64,000 nt of DNA from Acetivibrio sp964564015. Its GTDB lineage: Bacteria > Bacillota > Clostridia > Acetivibrionales > Acetivibrionaceae. A program made the position numbers and the translations under genes. Below, piece after piece: positions 51,028 to 59,478 of this stretch. The stretch lies in NCBI GenBank assembly GCA_964564015.1, contig CAZLZR010000004.1, forward strand, positions 1-64,000, written 5' to 3'. The notes under the pieces were generated by a model that saw nothing but the letters and a program-made list of their open reading frames with translations, was not told the DNA's origin and did no database searches. How positions within the stretch are numbered: the first letter of the stretch is position 1; each line of letters opens with the position of its first letter.

Positions 51028-51726
51028 CTATACTCCAAACTTGTAGCCTATGCCATGGACAGTTGATATATACTTTGGAGACTTAGGATCATCTTCTATT
51101 TTTCTTCGGAGGTTTTTAATATGAGAATCAACAGTTCTGTCAAATATCTCATGATTACCTCCTAGGACAATAGTCACAAGCTCTTCCCTTGTGAAAATTT
51201 TTGAGGGATATTTTATTAATGTTATAAGTATATCATATTCGATAGGTGTAAGATCAATTACTTTTCCCTTCTTTCTGACCTCATAATTTAGGTCGTTTAC
51301 GGTGAGATCACCATCATTGAACGATAAAATTCTAGATAAAGGAACAGGATCATCATCAGTTCTGCGTATATTTGCTTTTATTCTTGCAACCAATTGCCTT
51401 GGACTGAAGGGCTTGGTAACATAGTCATCTGCACCAATTTCAAACCCATTTATCATGTCGTTTTCGCAGGTTTTAGCTGTAAGCATTATGATAGGAACTC
51501 TTGACTTTGTTCTTACTATATTACATACTTGTTCACCGGATATATCCGGAAGCATTAGGTCAAGAATTATAAGTGATGGTCCTATTTTATCAAATAAATT
51601 AATAGCATCTTTACCGTTATGAGCAGTGTAAACTATAAATTCTTCGTTTTCAAGGTATGATTTGATTACATCAGTTATATTTACCTCGTCATCAACAACA
51701 AGTATTTGCTTTTTTGTTTTGTACAT
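51028..51726 (-). CDS. OmpR/PhoB-family response regulator
   Basis: This 232-residue two-domain regulator has a receiver with acidic pocket DDE (residues 11-13 region), phosphoacceptor Asp in LIILDLMLPDISGEQVCNIV, Thr in IIMLTAKT and Lys in DYVTKPFSPRQLVARIKAN. The winged helix ends with IFDRTVDSHIKNLRRKIEDD and YISTVHGIGYKFGV. No histidine kinase is adjacent, so it is an orphan here. It is divergent from system B, with 425 bp between, and could regulate that operon. Confidence 0.93.
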   Translation of the reverse strand: MYKTKKQILVVDDEVNITDVIKSYLENEEFIVYTAHNGKDAINLFDKIGPSLIILDLMLPDISGEQVCNIVRTKSRVPIIMLTAKTCENDMINGFEIGADDYVTKPFSPRQLVARIKANIRRTDDDPVPLSRILSFNDGDLTVNDLNYEVRKKGKVIDLTPIEYDILITLIKYPSKIFTREELVTIVLGGNHEIFDRTVDSHIKNLRRKIEDDPKSPKYISTVHGIGYKFGV

Positions 51727-51822
51727 AAAACCTCCATAGACTACTAAACCTATCGTAATTATATGATATTACTGAAAGTGAGCTGTGTCAATAAATTTTT
51801 TCCAAAATTCCGAGTATTCATA

Positions 51823-51982
51823 TTGACTTTGTATAATTATAATGGTATATTATAAAAAACAAAACAAATCCTAGAGGAAAACTTAGAATAAATATAAATA
51901 TTCCAAAAATACTAAATAGTAGTTGTAATTTTTGCTTACCAGAAAACTGGAGGTCATATTCAAGATAGAATGTGATCTTTTT
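51823..51982 (+). promoter_or_regulatory. Promoter and attenuator leader of the system B operon
   Basis: TTGACT (51823-51828) and TATATT (51846-51851) are 17 bp apart. The hairpin CCAG-AAAA-CTGG-AGGT lies at 51939-51954. Here TA replaces the usual GA before the stem, the only such change. The terminator pairs GGTCATATTC with GAATGTGATC and ends TTTTTT (51982). Confidence 0.83.
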
Positions 51983-51989
51983 TATTTCA

Positions 51990-52050
51990 CCTCTTTCGAA
52001 CTAAGTGAAAGTGGGAAAAGCGAAGAGGGCTCGATGCTCTGGTGCTTTTA
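51990..52050 (+). repeat. Post-attenuator palindromic repeat (CCTCTTTCG family)
   Basis: CCTCTTTCGAACTAAGTGAA, then a partly mutated arm, GCGAAGAGGGCTCGATGCTC and TTTTA follow the terminator at once. It is the most diverged of the three full copies (30716, 59394). No gene lies between here and 52152. Confidence 0.65.
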
Positions 52051-52151
52051 TTTAGCTCTTTTAGGTGTAATAAAAAATAAAAAGCAATCTGGTTAAATGC
52101 TGCAGAACTTTAAAAAATATTATAATAATTTAATTGAATGGAGGATTATTT

Positions 52152-52316
52152 ATGTCAGAAAAAATAGGTGGAATCAATAATAAGGCTATTTCAGAAGTGG
52201 AACTTAAGAGACTTATTGAGCTTTTGAACAGCATAAGTTATGGGTCAGTAACGCTGATAATTCAAGAAGGAAAGATTGTTCAGATGGAAAAGAATGAAAA
52301 ACTCAGGTTGAAATGA
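52152..52316 (+). CDS. DUF2292 (YezD-like) small protein
   Basis: This 54-residue protein has a C-terminal LIELLNSISYGSVTLIIQEG and KIVQMEKNEKLRLK that match the DUF2292/YezD family, small proteins commonly found beside sulfur-assimilation and sulfonate-transport genes in Firmicutes. ATG at 52152 follows GGAGG. It is the first gene of the system B operon, and a second family member (58904) is at the operon end. The molecular role is unknown. Confidence 0.85.
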   Translation: MSEKIGGINNKAISEVELKRLIELLNSISYGSVTLIIQEGKIVQMEKNEKLRLK

Positions 52317-52350
52317 TTTTAATGATTTTGTGAAAAGGAGATGAATTTAC

Positions 52351-53124
52351 GTGAGAAAGAAATTCAATGAATTTAACAAAAAAATGCTTGGGTTTTACGG
52401 GTTTGCTGCATTTTTTATCATTTGGCAGTTTGCACCAGTATTTAACCTCATTGACACCCAATTTATAGCTACACCCACAATGATAATAGTCGCAGCTGCA
52501 AAAATACCTATCGATCTACTAATACATATTTCTACCAGTGTTCAAAGGGTGGTGCTGGGATATATTGCGGCAATACTGACAGCAGTGCCGTTGGGGTTTC
52601 TTTTAGGAGGATGGTTTCCACGAATCAATAAATTCTTTAGTCCATTATTTCAGCTTCTTGGTCAAATAAATGCGTTCTCCCTTTTTCCACTGTTTATACT
52701 TTTTTTTGGAACCAAAGAACTGTCTAAATTTTTTATAATCTACTGGTCTTGTATATGGCCAATCCTGTTTATGACAACACTGGGGGTGAAAAATGTTGAT
52801 CCTTTGCTTATAAAAAGCGCCAAATCTATAGGTGCCAGCAATTTAGTGATTTTTAAAGACGTAATTCTCCCGGGTGCTGCCAAGCCAATTTTTTCTGGGT
52901 TAAGTGTTGGAGCTTCAAGAGCCTTTTTGATGATTATAGCAGCTGAGATGTTAGGTTCAAGTGCTGGTTTGGGCTGGTTTATAAACAATTCCAACCATAA
53001 TAATATTATACCTAGAGTTTATGTAGGTGTGCTTATTATAGCAATATTGAGTTATGCGTTTAATTATCTTATAAAGTACATTGAAGCAAATGTGATAACC
53101 TGGAAGGAAGATGTAAATGTTTAA
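52351..53124 (+). CDS. TauC/SsuC-type ABC permease (system B, subunit 1)
   Basis: This 257-residue permease shows GFYGFAAFFIIWQFAPVFNL, SVQRVVLGYIAAILTAVPLG, LGQINAFSLFPLFILFFGTK and the EAA loop AKSIGASNLVIFKDVILPGA. It is related to the 33229/34221 pair more than to the permease at 13718. GTG at 52351 follows AAGGAG. It probably dimerises with the next protein. Confidence 0.9.
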   Translation: MRKKFNEFNKKMLGFYGFAAFFIIWQFAPVFNLIDTQFIATPTMIIVAAAKIPIDLLIHISTSVQRVVLGYIAAILTAVPLGFLLGGWFPRINKFFSPLFQLLGQINAFSLFPLFILFFGTKELSKFFIIYWSCIWPILFMTTLGVKNVDPLLIKSAKSIGASNLVIFKDVILPGAAKPIFSGLSVGASRAFLMIIAAEMLGSSAGLGWFINNSNHNNIIPRVYVGVLIIAILSYAFNYLIKYIEANVITWKEDVNV

Positions 53125-53147
53125 GACTAATTGTTAGGAGGAAAATT

Positions 53148-53939
53148 ATGGCTGCTAAGAATAAAAGTATTTTGGAAGGGATAAAAGATGTTTTTTTTAA
53201 CAGTCTTTCTGTTATATTGTTCTTTGTTGTTTGGGAGGTGGGTCCGAGACTTGGTTTATTGAAAAGTACCCTCGTGTCACCGCCATCAGAAATTTTAGTG
53301 TGTTTTATAAAACTTATCACTGATGAGAAGCTGTTTTCGCATATAGAAGTAAGTCTCTTCAGATCGGTTATTGGATTCATTATTGCAATAATAATAGGCA
53401 TACCGTTGGGATTTCTTCTAGGAGGTTGGTTTAAGACCTTTGAGAAACTTGTTGAGCCATTGTTGAAGTTTTTAGGTCAGTTTAATCCTTTTTCACTATT
53501 TCCAATTTTTATACTGATATTAGGAATAGGAGAGGTCTCAAAAATAGCCATGATTTTTTGGGTATGTCTATGGCCTGTGGTTTTTAACACAACCACAGGT
53601 GTTAAAGAACTTGACCCTCTGTTGATCAAATCAGGAAGAGCAATGGGGCTGGGAAAGTTCAAACTACTGACTAAGATTGTTTTGCCTGGAGCAACTCCAT
53701 ATATATTCAATGGTTTTAAATTGGCATCAAGCACTGCATTTTTTATGCTGATTGCAGCTGAAATGATGGGTGCAAGCAAGGGATTGGGATGGCTTGTATG
53801 GAATGCACAGGTAAATTTTCAGATTCCAAAGCTATATGCAGGAACTGTTTTGATATCGGTATTAGGGCTGATAATTAATTGGCTGTTTAAAATATGGGAA
53901 AAACGAATACTGGTATGGAAGGAACATGCAATTAATTAG
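53148..53939 (+). CDS. TauC/SsuC-type ABC permease (system B, subunit 2)
   Basis: This 263-residue permease has VILFFVVWEVGPRLGLLKST, SLFRSVIGFIIAIIIGIPLG, LGQFNPFSLFPIFILILGIG and GRAMGLGKFKLLTKIVLPGA. The QFNPF motif matches its system A counterparts. AGGAGG precedes ATG at 53148. Together with 52351 and the ATPase at 57433 it forms an importer that lacks its own binding-protein gene. Confidence 0.9.
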   Translation: MAAKNKSILEGIKDVFFNSLSVILFFVVWEVGPRLGLLKSTLVSPPSEILVCFIKLITDEKLFSHIEVSLFRSVIGFIIAIIIGIPLGFLLGGWFKTFEKLVEPLLKFLGQFNPFSLFPIFILILGIGEVSKIAMIFWVCLWPVVFNTTTGVKELDPLLIKSGRAMGLGKFKLLTKIVLPGATPYIFNGFKLASSTAFFMLIAAEMMGASKGLGWLVWNAQVNFQIPKLYAGTVLISVLGLIINWLFKIWEKRILVWKEHAIN

Positions 53940-53986
53940 TAACTCAAATCATTTTACAGTCACCTTATATTGAAAGGAGCGGTTTT

Positions 53987-54391
53987 ATGGCTAAAGTTGC
54001 AGTTGCAACGACAGATGGTGCTACAATAAATGAGCACTTTGGAAGGGCGTCAGAATTTAGTGTTTACGAAGTAAATGCTGACGGTAGTTACACACAAGTT
54101 AGAAAAATAGTAGTAAAAGAGAAACGGGGAGAAGACTCACATGAGTCGTTGGAAGATACTGCGAAGCTTCTTGAGGGAGTTGAGACTGTTTTGGCTGTGC
54201 AGATTGGACCAAAGGCAATAAAAGCACTTCAAGAAAAGGGAATATTAGGTTTTGGGATAGGAGGTTCTATTGACAAGGCATTGAAGTCCTACGCAAAACG
54301 AAGCGGTTTAGTAAAGAATATTGCGTCCATTTCTGGAAATGGGTGTTCTTCATCTTCAGGGTGCGATTGTAGCGGTGGAGGTTGTAAGTAG
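53987..54391 (+). CDS. NifX/NifB-C-terminal-domain (dinitrogenase iron-molybdenum cofactor family) protein
   Basis: This 134-residue protein has VAVATTDGATINEHFGRASE and FSVYEV, then LEGVETVLAVQIGPKAIKAL, the fold that carries NifB-co or FeMo-co in nitrogenase assembly (PF02579). A short Cys-rich tail (GNGCSSSSGCDCSGGGC) is added, giving four to five extra cysteines for cluster or metal binding. It stands directly before the system B K/D genes and complements the short NifB-like protein at 59479, which lacks this domain. It is likely a cofactor carrier or chaperone for the system B enzyme. Confidence 0.9.
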   Translation: MAKVAVATTDGATINEHFGRASEFSVYEVNADGSYTQVRKIVVKEKRGEDSHESLEDTAKLLEGVETVLAVQIGPKAIKALQEKGILGFGIGGSIDKALKSYAKRSGLVKNIASISGNGCSSSSGCDCSGGGCK

Positions 54392-54492
54392 TTTTAATTG
54401 AGCAAGTAATATTTAGTAGGAAACCAGTTGACAAAATGTTAGCTGATTAAATTGATTTTGATAGATAACAAGGCATTTAGGAGGGAGCATAA

Positions 54493-55833
54493 ATGAGTAA
54501 ATTTGTAGAAAGACCCAGATATCTATGTGCACTTGGTGGTGCTATTGCAACACTAAAAGCACTGCCAAGAACTATTGCAGTACTTCACTCGGCTACCGGC
54601 TGCGGCGGCAATATTGCAAATGCAATAAACAATGGGGCAGGATATCTTGGAAGCGGTTATTGTTCAGGGCAAGCATTACCTAGTTCAAATGTTACTGAAA
54701 AGGATATAGTTTTTGGTGGAGAAGAGCGTTTGACTGAGCAAATTGAAAATACAATAAAGCTTGTAGATGGTGATTTATACTTTGTTCTTACAGGCTGTAT
54801 GGTTGAAATGATAGGTGATGACATAAATAATGTACTCAAAAAGTTCCAGGACAGAAAAATAAAAGTCATTGGAGCTGAAACAGGGGGATTTAGGGGAAAT
54901 TCTTACAAGGGCTATGAAACGGTTTTAGAAACTCTTTTCAGAGATTTTGTTGAACCCAAAGATGAAACAAATCCAAAGCTTGTAAACCTCTTTGGAGTGG
55001 TACCGATTCAGGATGTATTTTGGAAGGGAAACCTTACAGCATTAAAAGCTCTCCTGAATAAATTGGGGTATGAAGTAAACACGTTTTTTGGAGAGGGAGA
55101 AACGCTGGATAATTTAAGGAATTCTGCCTCTGCTGCACTAAACATAGTAGTATCGGAAACATTTGGTGTGGAAGCTGCAAAGGTTTTTGAAGAAGTACAT
55201 AAAGTACCGTATATTAAAGTTCCATTTCCAATAGGGGACAGGGGAACGGAAAATTTCTTAAGGACTGTCGGTAATGCCCTTGGGGAGGAAAAAGCTTTTG
55301 TTGATAGAGTGATTAAGGAAGAACAGACTCGTTACTACAGCTATTTTGAGAGAATAGCGGATGTGTATCATGACCTTGATTTACAACGTTATGCTGTTGT
55401 TGTTGGTGATTCAAATTATACTCAGGCACTTACCAAGTTTTTAGCAGATGATTTAGGATGGCTTCCGGAACTGGTTGTAATAACTGACTTTTTGACGGAC
55501 GAACAGAAGGAAACAGTGTCGAAAGGCTTCAGCGGATACGAGTCGGGGTTAACTCCAAGGGTGGTATTTGATACTGACGCATCAAGTGTTGGGGGGTATA
55601 TAAGTGAGCATTGGGGCCAGAACACCGGAGAGAAATATTTTGAAGGCTTTAATCCGGGTTTTATTGTAGGAAGTGCTTTTGAAAGAGATGTAGCAGAGAG
55701 CTTTGGAGTACCGCAGCTGACAGTAACTTATCCAATTACAAACAGAATAGTTATGGATAGGGCATATGCGGGATATTCAGGAGGATTAAGGCTTACAGAG
55801 GATTTGATTGGAACATTGGTTGGAAGTCGATAA
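54493..55833 (+). CDS. NifK-like subunit (system B)
   Basis: This 446-residue beta-like subunit has P-cluster cysteines C12 (RYLCALGGA), C37 (SATGCGGNI) and C102 (VLTGCMVEMIGDDI). The GAETGGFRGNSYKGYETVLE segment and the end PITNRIVMDRAYAGYSGGLR are characteristic. The gene order is K before D, the reverse of system A. AGGAGGG precedes ATG at 54493. TTGACA at 54429 may be an internal promoter -35. It is clearly divergent from the 39914 protein, so the two systems are not a recent duplication. Confidence 0.9.
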   Translation: MSKFVERPRYLCALGGAIATLKALPRTIAVLHSATGCGGNIANAINNGAGYLGSGYCSGQALPSSNVTEKDIVFGGEERLTEQIENTIKLVDGDLYFVLTGCMVEMIGDDINNVLKKFQDRKIKVIGAETGGFRGNSYKGYETVLETLFRDFVEPKDETNPKLVNLFGVVPIQDVFWKGNLTALKALLNKLGYEVNTFFGEGETLDNLRNSASAALNIVVSETFGVEAAKVFEEVHKVPYIKVPFPIGDRGTENFLRTVGNALGEEKAFVDRVIKEEQTRYYSYFERIADVYHDLDLQRYAVVVGDSNYTQALTKFLADDLGWLPELVVITDFLTDEQKETVSKGFSGYESGLTPRVVFDTDASSVGGYISEHWGQNTGEKYFEGFNPGFIVGSAFERDVAESFGVPQLTVTYPITNRIVMDRAYAGYSGGLRLTEDLIGTLVGSR

Positions 55834-55858
55834 ATTTTAGTTTGGAGGGAGAAAGACT

Positions 55859-57397
55859 ATGGATTATATTAAGGAGAAAGCACCACCCATTCGTGAAGAC
55901 CGCCTTGCTGCATGTCAGGCTTATGGGGGATCTTGTTGTGATTTAAACAGCAAATCAAAAAAAGGATGCCTTTATGGCTCAAAAAGAACATTTTCACAAA
56001 GCCAGGGGTGCCAGTTAAACTTAAGCCTTGCAATTTTAAACACAATAAGAGATTCGGTTATTATTGTGCACAGTCCGATTGGCTGCGGCGGTGGGCTTGT
56101 AGCCAATGCCGGCGTATCTAAGAACTTTCAGAAGTTAAGGGATTCAAATGCTTTCGGACTTCGCTGGATAAATACAAATCTCGATGAAAATGATGTTGTA
56201 AACGGTGGGGAACAAAAGCTAAAGGAAGCAGTGCTATATGCTGACAAGGAATACCGTCCCAGTGCAATAATTGTTATGAATAGTTGTGTGCCTGCACTGA
56301 TAGGTGATGATATTGACAGCCTGTTGGAAGAACTTCAAAATCAGGTTGCAGCAAAAATAGTGCCTATTCACTGTGAGGGCTTTAAAACCAAAATAATGGC
56401 TACAGCTTATGACGCAGTTTATCACGGTATACTGAGAAATCTGGTAGATCAAAATGGTAATAGTCAAAATGAAGAAATTATTACCGATGAATTTGAGGAA
56501 TTAAAGAAGAAATATCGTATAAGCCGCACTGTAAACTTGCTGAATGTTTCTTCAATGAGCCGTGTGGATGAAGTTGAACTGGTAAGATTACTTAAGGCGT
56601 TAGACTTAAATGTGAGAATTCTTCCGTGCTATGCACATCCTGATGATTTTGAAGACTCCTATGAGGCTGCCTTAAACGTAAGTATTTGTGCCACTCACGA
56701 TGATTATTTTGTAGAACATTTAAAATCCAGGTACAATATACCTTTTATATTGAGGACCATACCTATTGGAATTTCCAATACTAATAAGTGGCTTCTTGAT
56801 ATAGCAAGGTTCTTCGATTTGGAAGATCAAGCTAGAAAGCTTATAGAAAATGAAACAAGAGAATTGGAAAAGGTTTTAGGACCATATCGTGAAGAACTTA
56901 AAGGAAAAACAGCATTTGTTGCAGGCGGAGAAATAAGGATAATTACCACTGCTGAGTTATTGCACAGCCTTGGGTTGGAAATATTGGGGCTCAGAGGATA
57001 TCACTTTGATGTCTATGGTGAAAATCTACTGGAAGAATACTTAAATGAAGTTCCGGAAAGTGATAAGACTATAATAAATATTGGAACGGGCCAGCCTTTC
57101 GAACAGGCAAATCTTTTGGCAAAGCTTAAGCCTGATGTATATGTCGGTCATCCGGGCGGCAATGGGTGGGCTGCAAAACAAGGGGTTCCGGTATTCCCTC
57201 TCTTTGGTCAGCAATATGATTACATGGGGTATTTAGGAGTTTTCGAAGTTGCCAGAAGACTTGCAAGGACTCTAAGGAATACAAGCTATAGTAGAAATGT
57301 TTCCAGACATGCAAAGCTTCCATACCACAGTGATTGGTATTCACAAGATCCATTTTCATATATAGATGAGAATATTCCGGAGGACATTGCGCTGTAA
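55859..57397 (+). CDS. NifD-like catalytic subunit (system B)
   Basis: This 512-residue alpha-like subunit has P-cluster cysteines C51 (SQGCQLNL), C76 (HSPIGCGGG) and C143 (MNSCVPALIGDDI). The cofactor cysteine is C277 (ALNVSICATHDDYF). The positions of NifD His195 and His442 read HCEGFKTKIMATAYDAV and VFPLFGQQYDYMG, so both histidines appear absent by eye. The N-terminus is unusually Cys-rich (CQAYGGSCCDLNSKSKKGC, residues 19-37), which could hold an additional cluster. It sits 25 bp after the K-like gene behind GGAGGGAG. It is probably a nitrogenase-like reductase of unknown substrate. Confidence 0.9.
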   Translation: MDYIKEKAPPIREDRLAACQAYGGSCCDLNSKSKKGCLYGSKRTFSQSQGCQLNLSLAILNTIRDSVIIVHSPIGCGGGLVANAGVSKNFQKLRDSNAFGLRWINTNLDENDVVNGGEQKLKEAVLYADKEYRPSAIIVMNSCVPALIGDDIDSLLEELQNQVAAKIVPIHCEGFKTKIMATAYDAVYHGILRNLVDQNGNSQNEEIITDEFEELKKKYRISRTVNLLNVSSMSRVDEVELVRLLKALDLNVRILPCYAHPDDFEDSYEAALNVSICATHDDYFVEHLKSRYNIPFILRTIPIGISNTNKWLLDIARFFDLEDQARKLIENETRELEKVLGPYREELKGKTAFVAGGEIRIITTAELLHSLGLEILGLRGYHFDVYGENLLEEYLNEVPESDKTIINIGTGQPFEQANLLAKLKPDVYVGHPGGNGWAAKQGVPVFPLFGQQYDYMGYLGVFEVARRLARTLRNTSYSRNVSRHAKLPYHSDWYSQDPFSYIDENIPEDIAL

Positions 57398-57432
57398 AGG
57401 AATAAATGAAACAAATAAAGGAGGTTGATTCC

Positions 57433-58323
57433 ATGCCTAATGCAGTGCAGAAATTTGAGAGAGTATCAAAAGATACGAAGAAAATCGAAATAAAGGGTAT
57501 AAGTCGTGTGTTTAACATTAGAAGAAATAATAGCCAGGAAAAGAGTGAATTTACAGCAATAAAGGATGTAAATCTGACTATCGATAAAGGAGAATTTATT
57601 TCAATAGTTGGACCTAGCGGATGTGGTAAATCGACTTTGCTTGACATAATAGCAGGTCTTGCCAAACCCAATGAAGGCGAAATATATATTGACAATAAAT
57701 TAATTACTGGGCCCGCTTTAGACAGGGGAATCGTTCTTCAAGGATATGCCTTGTTCCCTTGGAGAACTGTAAGGCATAATGTTGAATTTGGCCTTGAAAT
57801 AAAAGGAGTTCCGAAATCAATGAGAAAGGATATAAGCCAGAAATTTATCGAATTGGTTGGGTTAAAAGGCTTCGAGGACAGATTCCCCTATGAACTTTCA
57901 GGTGGTATGAAGCAAAGAGTGGCTATCGCAAGAGCCCTGGCATATGATCCGGAGGTATTACTTATGGATGAGCCTTTTGCAGCTGTGGATGCTCAGACAA
58001 GAGAGACTTTGCAGGATGAGTTGCTTAGGATATGGGAGGAAACCCACAAGACAATAATTTTTGTAACGCATAGTATTGAGGAAGCGGTATTACTGTCCGA
58101 CAGGGTTGCTGTCATGTCGGCAAATCCCGGAGCTGTCAGGGAAATAGTTAATATCAACCTTCCAAGACCAAGGCGTGCAGGAGATGTAAGGACTTCAGCC
58201 GACTTTGCATGGACAACACACAAGGTATGGGAGCTCCTTCATTATGGTGAGATTGAAGAGAGAAAGGTAACAGCGTCAAATGTAAATTTGGCCGAAGCGA
58301 TTTCTTCTTCAGCGGCTTTATAA
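57433..58323 (+). CDS. SsuB/TauB-type ABC transporter ATP-binding protein (system B)
   Basis: This 296-residue ATPase shows Walker A GPSGCGKSTLLDIIAGLAKP, Q-loop IVLQGYALFPWRTVRHNVEF, signature LSGGMKQRVAIARAL and Walker B VLLMDEPFAAVDAQTRETLQ. ATG at 57433 follows AGGAGG; the upstream codon at 57406 is rejected. A C-terminal stretch of about 35 residues beyond the core is present. It is the only ATPase for the system B permeases, and system A has none, so it may energise both. Confidence 0.92.
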   Translation: MPNAVQKFERVSKDTKKIEIKGISRVFNIRRNNSQEKSEFTAIKDVNLTIDKGEFISIVGPSGCGKSTLLDIIAGLAKPNEGEIYIDNKLITGPALDRGIVLQGYALFPWRTVRHNVEFGLEIKGVPKSMRKDISQKFIELVGLKGFEDRFPYELSGGMKQRVAIARALAYDPEVLLMDEPFAAVDAQTRETLQDELLRIWEETHKTIIFVTHSIEEAVLLSDRVAVMSANPGAVREIVNINLPRPRRAGDVRTSADFAWTTHKVWELLHYGEIEERKVTASNVNLAEAISSSAAL

Positions 58324-58363
58324 GTGTAAAAGTATTTAAAATAATAAATCTGGGGGAATACAT

Positions 58364-58843
58364 ATGTGTAAGTGCTGTAACACAAAACATACAGATGATT
58401 TGGAAAAAGTAAAATCTTATATCAAAAACACTAAATTTGCAACTTTAGGCTATGTGTCAACAACAGGAGTGCCGACATTAAGGGCTATGGGGTCTTTTAA
58501 CATTGATGAACTAGACCTGTATTTTTCATCTACTAAAGCTGCTGCAAAAGTATCCAATATAGCTGTTAACCCTACAGTGAGCTTTTTATTTCAGCATGAA
58601 GGACAGGAATTGGCTACTTTTAAGAATGTTACGTATGTTGGAAAAGCTAAAGAAATAAAGTGTGAAACCGAATATGATAAGGCTGTTAAAATTTTAAGCG
58701 AGAAAAGCCCAAGATTTAAGGAGCGGGCTGAAAAAGGTCAGTTAGGGGATACTGCTTTATTTAAGGTGGTTCCGGAAAGTATCAATTATCTTGATTATAC
58801 AAATGGTATAGGGCCTGATTCTGTCAGAGAAATTAAATTGTAA
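58364..58843 (+). CDS. Pyridoxamine 5'-phosphate oxidase-family protein (system B)
   Basis: This 159-residue split-barrel protein has FATLGYVSTTGVPTLRAMGS, DLYFSSTKAAAKVSNIAVNP and FKVVPESINYLDYTNGIG. It starts MCKCCNTKH, an unusual N-terminal cysteine cluster that could bind metal. It follows the ATPase by 40 bp in the system B operon. A related protein (31024) lies behind the remnant operon, supporting a recurring partnership of this family with nitrogenase-like enzymes. Confidence 0.85.
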   Translation: MCKCCNTKHTDDLEKVKSYIKNTKFATLGYVSTTGVPTLRAMGSFNIDELDLYFSSTKAAAKVSNIAVNPTVSFLFQHEGQELATFKNVTYVGKAKEIKCETEYDKAVKILSEKSPRFKERAEKGQLGDTALFKVVPESINYLDYTNGIGPDSVREIKL

Positions 58844-58903
58844 AGAAAAACCAACAAAACATATTTGTAATATAATTTGGAAAATGTATAAGGGGGTTTG
58901 CTT

Positions 58904-59086
58904 ATGGCTTATTTAAATAGGAAATCAAACAATAAAAAAGACATTCAACTTGAGACAATAATTTTAAAGCTCGCAGAAGGAATCCAAAATGGAACTTTGA
59001 CAGTTATTAAGCAGGACAGTGTAGTGATCCAGATTAATACATCTGAAAAAATTATATTGAACGGCGAATATCTGGCTGTAGGTTAA
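58904..59086 (+). CDS. DUF2292 (YezD-like) small protein, second copy
   Basis: This 60-residue protein has LETIILKLAEGIQNGTLTVI and IQINTSEKIILNGEYL, matching DUF2292 as at 52152, though more divergent. ATG at 58904 follows AAGGGGG. A perfect 13-bp inverted repeat (59104-59149) follows and probably ends the operon. Confidence 0.75.
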   Translation: MAYLNRKSNNKKDIQLETIILKLAEGIQNGTLTVIKQDSVVIQINTSEKIILNGEYLAVG

Positions 59087-59103
59087 ATATAACTGTGTAT
59101 TAT

Positions 59104-59149
59104 AGATGAACAACTTTAGAATTAAAATTCTGAATGAAGTTGTTCATCT
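59104..59149 (+). terminator. Hairpin at the end of the system B structural operon
   Basis: AGATGAACAACTT (59104-59116) pairs perfectly with AAGTTGTTCATCT (59137-59149). The loop has its own AGAATT/AATTCT pairing. There is no strict T-run. It separates the 58904 gene from the next promoter at 59259. Confidence 0.65.
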
Positions 59150-59258
59150 AACTTAGATAACGTTTAAGTACTAAAAAAATGTAACTTTAGTGTGTGTTAT
59201 CTATACATTCAAAAGGTATGACGATTATTATTCATATAATTTATACCTATTAAATTGC

Positions 59259-59386
59259 TTGACATAGTAGGAATTATGGTGTAAAATAAATAAAAACGAT
59301 AGGAATAATAGGAATGGTAGTTGACCAGAGAACTGGAGGCTAACTTTTTAAGTATCTTTTTTTAGATTCTTAAGGTTGGCCTTTTT
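59259..59386 (+). promoter_or_regulatory. Promoter and attenuator leader of the short nifB-like/nifH-like operon
   Basis: TTGACA (59259-59264) and TAAAAT (59282-59287) are 17 bp apart. The leader AACGATAGGAATAATAGGAA resembles that of metN. The hairpin GA-CCAG-AGAA-CTGG-AGGC is at 59323-59340. The terminator pairs GGCTAACTTTTTAAG with CTTAAGGTTGGCC plus a long bulge and ends TTTTTG (59386). Confidence 0.88.
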
Positions 59387-59393
59387 GTTTTTA

Positions 59394-59450
59394 CCTCTTT
59401 CGAACGAAGTGAAAGAGGCAAAAACGGAGGGACTCGATGCCCTAAAGTTT
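59394..59450 (+). repeat. Post-attenuator palindromic repeat (CCTCTTTCG family)
   Basis: CCTCTTTCG-AACGAAGT-GAAAGAGG forms a perfect 7-8 bp hairpin, followed by AAAAACGGAGGGACTCGATG, then CCCTAAAGTTTTT. This is nearly identical to 30716-30785. Its regular place just behind attenuators suggests a mobile repeat that prefers terminators or a second leader hairpin. Confidence 0.75.
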
Positions 59451-59478
59451 TTAATTTTTTTGAAAGGAGTACAGGTTT

